The position numbers were made by a program, and so were the translations under genes. From Megaleporinus macrocephalus (lineage: Eukaryota; Chordata; Actinopteri; Characiformes; Anostomidae), in assembly GCA_021613375.1 (NCBI GenBank), contig CM038716.1:2350684-2414683 (forward strand): a stretch of 64,000 nucleotides of DNA, written 5' to 3'. This document shows positions 57,831-64,000 of this stretch, piece after piece. The notes beneath the pieces were generated by a model. The model ran no database searches, was not told the origin of the DNA, and saw only the letters and a program-made list of their open reading frames with translations. The stretch's first letter is position 1. Each line of letters begins with the position of its first letter.

Positions 57831-58564
57831 TAGGTATTTTTAGGTATTTTGCTATTTTTCTGTTGTATACATTCAAATAAGGGTGGAAGAGAAAGTGAAG
57901 AACCAAGACGTTGTTTATATGAGCTCATGAATCTCTGACTCACTGCCATAGCAATAAAAGCCAGAGAGTTTGCATAACGATTGAATAACTGTTTCATTAT
58001 TTCAATTTAGTCTAAAGCAGAATTTGTATATATGTATATTTGCTGGCTTTGTGTGCTGGGCCTGTGCAGATTTATTCTATACCCAAGGACTATCCTAATG
58101 ACTACTACTGATTATCGCCAACCACCACTTTGACCCTAATGACTTTCTTCACTGTCTAACACAAAATCTAGGGCTTTCTTTTCCTTTGTGCACTAATTCT
58201 AGGTTTGAATGCAAATCATTGTAGTTGACATTTCGTCTCTCTACACAGAGCAATTCCAGGCGCACAGATGCAGCGCCATGGTCTTTGAGCCATGACCTAG
58301 AAAGTTCTCCGGGGACACTGAGCCTGACCAGGTGCATCAGGCGGTGTTGCAGTGCTGAGAGAAACAGGCATGCCTGGGAGAGCACATGGATATTACATTT
58401 TCACCCTCAGTCACTGCAGGCATGGCTTCAATTCTATAGCAGTAGTGCTTTATTGCCGCACACCAATTACCAACTATTCACACAAGCCCAGGATCTAGTG
58501 ATAATAACAGTAATATAGTAATGCTGAACAGTTTAACACAAATAGGCTTACATAAGTATCTGTC
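57831..58564. other. unassigned non-coding sequence
   Basis: Between 58200 and 58520 both strands are open for 78-97 codons; neither translation is recognised. Confidence 0.4.
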
Positions 58565-58690
58565 TGGCCATTTTCCACTGGTTTGCTCTTTGAAATTAGG
58601 GACAGCAACAAACATGCAGTCCCACACTTTCTAGACTTTCCAGGCCTTCAGAAAAGGCCTTGTGATTTGTATCTGTAATTTGTAGTACTG
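58565..58690 (+). repeat. repeat pair T, copy 2
   Basis: GCTCTTTGAAATTAGGGACA then GCAACAAACATGCAGTC, and TTTCTAGACTTTCCAGG. Related to 55793-55930. Confidence 0.5.
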
Positions 58691-58718
58691 CTCTAATATC
58701 ACTGTTATAAATTCCTCA

Positions 58719-58831
58719 TTCCTGAAACATCCTATAGAAAATGATCCAGTTATGTTTTTCCTAATGAAGGCTCTCCTGTTAGTAAGGACTTCAGGAACTT
58801 AAGCCTTAAATGTCAACCACTAATGAAAACA
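58719..58831 (+). repeat. direct repeat flanking the hAT-like copy 2, left
   Basis: CTCTCCTGTTAGTAAGGACT, CTTAAGCCTTAAATGTCAAC and CACTAATGAAAAC match 59170-59300. The hAT-like copy 2 lies between the two. Confidence 0.7.
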
Positions 58832-59082
58832 AGAGAATTAGCTATCTGTTTAAGGTGGAAAAGCGATTTTTCACTCTCAATGATTCTCTCTGCCCATTCA
58901 GTCTTTCAGTCAATCAGTATTTCTGTAACCTTTTGGTATCAGTTCAGCTCATTGGGAACGTCCATGGAGGTGATACCAAATGGAGTGCCAGCGTAGCAGG
59001 ATTGCCTAATGGAGAAACAAGAAAGGCAAGTAGAGTTGAGCCGGTACAATGCAATAGAAAGCTTCTGAAACTCTGCTAGTTC
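58832..59082 (-). repeat. hAT-like repeat, inverted pair, copy 2
   Basis: TTAGCTATCTGTTTAAGGTG then GAAAAGC, TTGGTATCAGTTCAGCTCAT, GGAGGTGATACCAAATGG and TACAATGCAATAGAAAGCTT: the reverse complement of 57412-57640. It retains more of the end toward 59060 (GTTGAGCCGGTACAATGC) than copy 1. Confidence 0.7.
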
Positions 59083-59169
59083 CAAGATCTGACCAAGGCC
59101 CAATATACACTGTGTCTGTGACCTTAATTAATTAAACTTAATTAAACTCTTGGACTTCCCTGAATCCTC

Positions 59170-59300
59170 TAAAATCATACAACAGAAAATGAGCCTGTGA
59201 TATTTTCCCCTAATGTAGGTTCTCCTGTTAGTGAAGACTTTGGAAATTTAAGCCTAAAATGTCAACCACTAATTAGGAATGGACAGAGGAATTAACCAAT
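59170..59300 (+). repeat. direct repeat flanking the hAT-like copy 2, right
   Basis: TTCTCCTGTTAGTGAAGACT, TTTAAGCCTAAAATGTCAAC and CACTAATTAGGAATGG. Pairs with 58719-58831. Confidence 0.7.
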
Positions 59301-59413
59301 CAGAGATTAATTTTCAATGGAGTTGACCAATTTCACGAGAAAATAAATATGGAAAAAAACTGGAAGTCCTAGATACATCACTCACTGTGAGGATGACCAA
59401 TGTGTTTCATTCA

Positions 59414-59868
59414 TACTCTACTGTGCAGAAGTTTTAGACACCTGAAGTCATTGTTAAAAGCCTTTATGTTAGTAATAAGTGTATTTTTACCAGTGAGAAC
59501 ACCATATATCATTAGAACAGATGTAAATAATCATAGATACAATACAAAGTAGCATAAATATCTTATTTTGATAGAAGTAGATAATATCTTCACCAGCAGT
59601 CTTGATTTAACTTAAAATAGTGAGTAGTTAAAGCAGGTATTACAAGTTAACTGCAAATAATACTGGGTTGCCACAAGGAAAAGCTTGGAAAGAGTTAAAA
59701 AAACACATGGACATATGTAAAACCACTACTTACTGTATTAATACTATTTGAGTATTTCATAATTTTAATAATAAAAGTTTTGCTGAGCACATAAAAGCTT
59801 TTTGTATATAAAAATAGCTTTTTAAATATCACGCCCCCAAGTGCCTAAAACGTTTGCATAGTACAGTA
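59414..59868 (+). mobile_element. 455-bp Tc1-type miniature inverted-repeat element
   Basis: Left terminal repeat TACTCTACTGTGCAGAAGTT then TTAGACAC and right GTGCCTAAAACGTTTGCATA then GTACAGTA are inverted copies with 23 of 28 positions identical. The element starts with TA and ends with TA, as expected for Tc1/mariner target sites. No coding sequence. Relatives lie at 15034-15505 and 45951-46107. Confidence 0.8.
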
Positions 59869-59903
59869 TTTTACAAATAGAAAACAGTGGTGCCTTTATA
59901 GCC

Positions 59904-59953
59904 GATCTATCTATCTATCCATCTATCCATCTATCTCATATATCTATCTATCT
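59904..59953. repeat. (ATCT)n / (ATCC)n imperfect microsatellite
   Basis: Interrupted tetranucleotide units of CTAT, CCAT and CATA type. Confidence 0.9.
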
Positions 59954-60619
59954 AAATCATATATCATCTTATATACATATATACCATCTAAAGTGTTAAT
60001 ATGTTAGTTTTTTTTCGCAGAGTTAATGATCATAATTAACGCACAGTAACTTTACGTTCTACTGCAGAATCCTTTACAGCTTCATAGTATTTGCTACACG
60101 TACTGAAAAAGCAAGCTCTGCCCTCGGGATCCATTAAAGATGTACCACCACAGTATCATAGCTGAACCGTTTCGGGGTTTAAGCACCTCCGCAGTGCTTT
60201 GGCTTGGGCTTTGGCCGCAGCTGTTTGCTGGTAATCCCGGTCAGGTCAGAAGGAGCAGGGTTTTAGAGGCACCAAATGCAGAGGGAGATTTGAGAGCATT
60301 CTGGGAAACCTTGCATTAAGAAAAGAGACATTTCAGCAGTTGTGCGTGTGCTTAATCTTGCATTAAATTATATGATCAGTATTAAGTCATCAGCCAGACA
60401 GGATATGATTAAAGAGCTTCCTTCTTCCAGAGGCTTTATCTAGCGTTCCCTCCCTGCAGTGCTCCTTTCATTTGTACATTGATCTTAAATTGCTCTTTGA
60501 GCGTGTTGTTACTTTGTTTAGCTTATGCTTCAGTAAAACAGCCGGCAACCTATCTTTTGTGGAGTTGGTGATAGGAGCTTTGTCGAGTGATACCTCCCTC
60601 CTTATCACACACAGTCTCA
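59954..60619. other. unassigned non-coding sequence
   Basis: No repeats recognised. Part (60110-60300) is of mixed composition without an open frame. Confidence 0.45.
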
Positions 60620-61340
60620 CACTGGCATTCAAAAGTTTGGAATCACTTGAGATACTAATAATTTGCTGTTATTCAATATAAATTTCACATATTTCAATGG
60701 GACTATACATTTTAACTAATATTTAAAATTTTGTGAACATCTAGATGATATTTAACAATAAATGTTGTACTGTATGTCTGGTTATAGTCACTTCTCATCG
60801 AGCTGGCTACTGTATTTAATCACCACTATTCAAAAATTAGATGTTCTCAATGTTCTACAGTTTTTTTTGAACACATTAAAATTAGCAGAATTGTTTGCGT
60901 ATGTATTTTTGGAAAAAACAAAAGAAAACATAGCTAACATACAATATCAGTAACACCATAATTGTGTTGACATTATAAAATGCTTTTTATAAAATTGACT
61001 TTAATATTTTAACAATAACTGATATTAACATAAATTCACAAAACACTCACATTGCTGACATTGTGTGCTACTATTCTGATGCTATTACTCTACATCCGCT
61101 ACAGTGTTAAAAACATATATAATTATAAATTATGCTTTAGTGTATACAGGTTTCTCATCCATTCTGAAGAAAACAATCTCTCTTTTCATCAGTCTGGAAT
61201 GTACAGTTGTTTTTTACTTAATTTGTTAAACACTGGAAATGTCAATCATGTATGTAATCATCTTCTGCATATACAGTATGTGCAACAAAATTGGTTATAT
61301 TTGACTAAAAACAGTGATTCCAAACATTTGAACAGTAGTG
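60620..61340. mobile_element. 721-bp Tc1-type element with terminal inverted repeats
   Basis: Left end CACTGGCATTCAAAAGTTTG then GAATCACT (60620-60647); right end AGTGATTCCAAACATTTGAA then CAGTAGTG (61313-61340). The ends are inverted copies with 23 of 28 positions identical. The interior is AT-rich and without transposase motifs; the 97-codon frame reaching 61345 includes the terminal repeat and is not a gene. A related lone end is at 45492-45520. Confidence 0.8.
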
Positions 61341-61998
61341 CATGAAGTCAGCATGTTGAATAAGCACGCTTAACTATACGTTAACCACAGTTAATAAAAA
61401 GACTATTTTTTGTAAAAAGCTGATATTTTAAAAATCAGTACCACCTCATTCTTCCTTGTAGTTTTTTCTAAAGTGTTCCCACAAGGTTATGAAATGTTGG
61501 CCCTTAAAATACATACACAGAGGTGTGTGTTACATTTCTTGTGATGTCTTCTATTGATTTCCTCACACAGTCATGGTCCTGGCTTAGTAATGGTCGTATC
61601 TTAGGCAAACTTTCATGTTGTCATAGCTTTATTAGGACATTTAGTCTTTACAGGGATAGTAAAACAAGTACACACCTAAACCAAACCTGAAACCTACCCT
61701 CAGTAACCACACGGCAATCTTTTGACTCTTTTTTTCACACATAAATATGGTTTTAATAATGTCATGCTGTACTTATGGGATGCCATTAAGGAAATAATCA
61801 CTTTTGGTTTAATGGTACAGGCATTGTTTTTGGACTATATTGGTTTGGTGGAACATATAATGATTTGCTGCATGAAATTTAGGTTTACTAACATATAAAC
61901 AGACTCACTCACACAATTATGATATGTAAAGCATTGGTTTTTATATATTGCATATGAAGTAGTGTATAAACAAAGCTATGCAATCTGATATATACAAA

Positions 61999-62295
61999 CT
62001 AATACATATATATATATATATTTGTGGATGTGTGTGTAAACCACTTTATATGAGGTAATATATACTTCACAAACACACCATGATCTTCAATAAAGCCAGA
62101 GCTTAGGATCACTTCCTCGTCTTCAACCTTAAATCCAACATCTGGACATTCATATATGTCCATAAGTAGGTATGACCCAGTTATGAAGCGGTGCTGCTGG
62201 ATGTGTGCATGGATTCCATAATCTCGCGCTTCTGCAGCAAGCAGATGGCCACTGAGAAGATTTCTATTTATACAGTTTGGAGCAGAACAGAGCAA
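61999..62295 (-). other. unrecognised 98-codon open frame
   Basis: The translation has a protein-like central part (AEARDYGIHAHIQQHRFITG, then LLMDIYECPDVGFKVEDEEV and ILSSGF) with varied composition, ending in a low-complexity IYIYMY from a TA run. I recognise no family. The first half of the open frame overlaps a TATA-box-like motif, so only the part from the methionine at about 62166 could be translated from such a promoter. Splice-like sites exist (CTTGCTGCAG before 62232, ATGGTGTGT near 62081) but are unproven. Exon, pseudogene and chance are all open. Confidence 0.2.
62264..62272 (-). promoter_or_regulatory. TATA-box-like motif
   Basis: TATAAATAG on the minus strand, an exact match to the strong TATA consensus, about 80-120 bp downstream (in that strand's sense) of a G-quadruplex-prone tract. 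Confidence 0.3.
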
Positions 62296-62351
62296 GGCTC
62301 ATCCACAGAGATACACAAGCACAGTGTGAGACAGAAAGACAGAGAGAGAAA

Positions 62352-62385
62352 GGGTGTGAGGGGATGAGGTGGGGTGGGGGGAGGG
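62352..62385 (+). other. G-quadruplex-prone tract
   Basis: Five runs of three or more G (GGG, GGGG, GGGG, GGGGGG, GGG) within 34 bases, separated by loops of 5, 7, 1 and 1. Confidence 0.6.
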
Positions 62386-62543
62386 TTGTTGGAAGGCTAG
62401 CGTGTATGAGGCTGTCCTGTGTAGCGGAGGGTCATGGTTGATTGAGTCCATCACCACTGAGAGTGCAGCCTGATCCTCCAGTGTCAGGAGAGGAAGCTTG
62501 ATAAACACACTTCTCTTGGCACAGCAGCTACGTAACAGCACAG

Positions 62544-62584
<41 letters not shown>

Positions 62585-62585
62585 G
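62544..62585. repeat. (CA)n microsatellite
   Basis: About 20 CA units with one AA interruption. Confidence 0.95.
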
Positions 62586-63589
62586 ATTGTGAGTACTAGC
62601 AGTCTGTAGCTACATTAGTGCTTCTTTAGCTGCACTAGTCCACACCACTGTTGTTTTCTTTCTCCATTATATAAACTGGAACAGTGTATAGTGTATGTAT
62701 AATATATGCACATTTTAAATGTCATTAGGGTCTAGCTCCAGATATATGAGGGACATTGTTGAACATTACGGCTTGGAGAGGATCCCAAAAAGAGTCTATT
62801 GTCCAATTTTTGAGAGTCGACTATAAAGCTTGTCTAGACAGCTTGTAAGAAAAATGTATTGATTGAACAGGCCTACTAATCATTTGGGGGCCCTGTGTCA
62901 CTTTGCCCCAACAAGCCCTTCATTTTATGTCCAAATGTGAAAAAGAATTAAGGTTTCGTTCATTTTGATCCAGACAAAAATGAAATGATAAGCAATACTT
63001 GCATAGTCAGAGTCCTAAAATCGAATTGTTTGAAGTGCATTAAAAAAAAAAAAAAACAATGTGAAAAGTGTCATATATGCACAGTGTGCCAATTCACTTG
63101 AGACCATTGTGATATAAATGAACAATGTAATGATAATCTTATGGACCACCATAGATGAATTTAACCTGGTCTTGTTTAAACCATGGGCAAGAAGGCTTTA
63201 GTTTGCACATGCATGAGCATGCCCCATATCTATGGAACGATGATTTATCTGAGCACAACTGACCACAGAATGTATGTGTCTGTCACTATATCACCTACAT
63301 ATTTCACTGTTAATGATAATATGACTCAAAACTGACATACACGGTATAGGGCTGCTGAAACCCTACACAGGGCAGACACAGTTTCTCTTGATATCCAGCC
63401 CATCAGGTTTAAAATGAAGCCATAATTTAGAGATTAAAGTGCGTAATGTCACTTGTAATTTGTAGTTATTTATTCCTATATTGAGTGAACCATAGAGGAA
63501 TCACATCCCTTTTAATGCACAGTCCTGCCATTTCAGAAAACCGTGAGTAATTTGACAGATTAACATAATCTTAAATAAAATAATCATGT
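62586..63589. other. unassigned non-coding sequence
   Basis: An A run of about 15 lies at 63042-63056. No gene or transposon ends recognised. Confidence 0.45.
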
Positions 63590-63880
63590 TTGGTACATGG
63601 TTGCAAATCCTCCGCAATGGGTGAATGCCTGAAGGCTGCGAACCACAGACATTACCAGACGCTGGATGTCTTCCTTGCTGATGCTCTGCCAGGCCTGTAA
63701 TGCAGCCCTTTCCAGTTGCTGCTTGTATCTGGGGCTCTTTGCCTTCAGTCCTGTCTTCAGTAAGTTAAATTCATTCTCTGTGACTGGCTTTTGGTTGGGT
63801 GGCTGACTTGGCCAGTCAAGAAGGGTCCAGTTTCTGTCCTGGAGGAATTCTTAGTTGCTTTATGTTTTTACAGACTTATA
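63590..63880 (-). pseudogene. Tc1/mariner transposase C-terminus, running toward window edge
   Basis: On the minus strand, with frame changes, the sequence follows a Tc1-type transposase. It reads the LTGQVSHP-type relic of WPSQSPDLNP (third catalytic region, about 63800), then a run matching the pattern of NEFNLLKxxLKAxxPxxKQQL, then QAWQSISKEDIQRLV (about 63650-63700) and an RxLQAFTHCRGFAT ending near 63600. Stop codons and frameshifts interrupt it. This is a third Tc1 family, distinct from the copies at 22057 and 24591. The N-terminal part is not clear in the last 120 bp of the window. Confidence 0.75.
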
Positions 63881-64000
63881 TTGGCCAGCTTTTCTTGACA
63901 ATCCATGACAACAGCAACAAATGTCATGGTAAATAGTAATTCTAGGTCGTTCATTGCCACTCTTTTCTTATGAACTAATGATTTACGGACACACAGACGA

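Larger units (their letters stand above)
61341..62543. other. mostly unassigned; minus-strand promoter-like block at its right
   Basis: AT-rich up to about 62030. A minus-strand open frame (61999-62295, 98 codons) and a promoter-like arrangement at 62264-62385 are listed separately. Confidence 0.4.

Overview
The window looks like a piece of a teleost fish genome, most likely an otophysan (characin, catfish or knifefish relative). The evidence is the repeat content: eroded Tc1/mariner transposons, two RTE-type LINE remnants (one ending in a GATG-type tail), tRNA-type SINE copies, hAT-like and other short inverted-repeat elements, and many long (TA)n runs. Family names are given from memory of such sequences, because no database search was possible. 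The sequence is AT-rich, has long stretches with stop codons in every frame, and has no operon-like gene packing.

I find no intact protein-coding gene, rRNA, tRNA or CRISPR array. Open frames are short (176 codons at most), and those that read as protein belong to broken transposable elements. The window is best read as a gene desert or the interior of a very long intron. I could not identify a flanking or host gene.

Layout. 0-7 kb: an inverted (twin-priming-like) LINE insertion, a diverged 0.4 kb tandem duplication, and an RTE/BovB-like LINE whose reverse transcriptase and C-terminal parts are separated by about 0.7 kb. 7-17.5 kb: a palindromic-arm repeat, a Tc1 remnant, and a small inverted-repeat element interrupted by an LTR. 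17.7-19.1 kb: a minisatellite of about 35 units of 37 bp inside a dispersed repeat, the most striking object here. 20-28.4 kb: three more palindromic-arm repeats, a 1.35 kb dead Tc1 copy, a second Tc1 fragment on the minus strand, a SINE-like repeat and another LTR. 28.4-39.6 kb: mostly non-repetitive, with local duplications at 32-34.5 kb and a 194 bp hAT-like element. 39.6-41.5 kb: a solo LTR with a target-site duplication nested in a Tc1 copy, followed by a short inverted-repeat element. 42-52 kb: SINE copies, long microsatellites and a 274 bp inverted-repeat element with 37 bp ends. 52-64 kb: largely unique sequence with an inverted hAT-like pair, two Tc1-type miniature elements and a Tc1 transposase C-terminus running to the window edge.

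Several non-repetitive stretches (about 12.7-13.2, 31.1-31.35, 36.5-37.0, 46.5-47.2, 52.0-52.2, 56.5-56.75 kb) have mixed base composition and no repeat signature. They are candidates for conserved non-coding regulatory elements, which only cross-species alignment can test.
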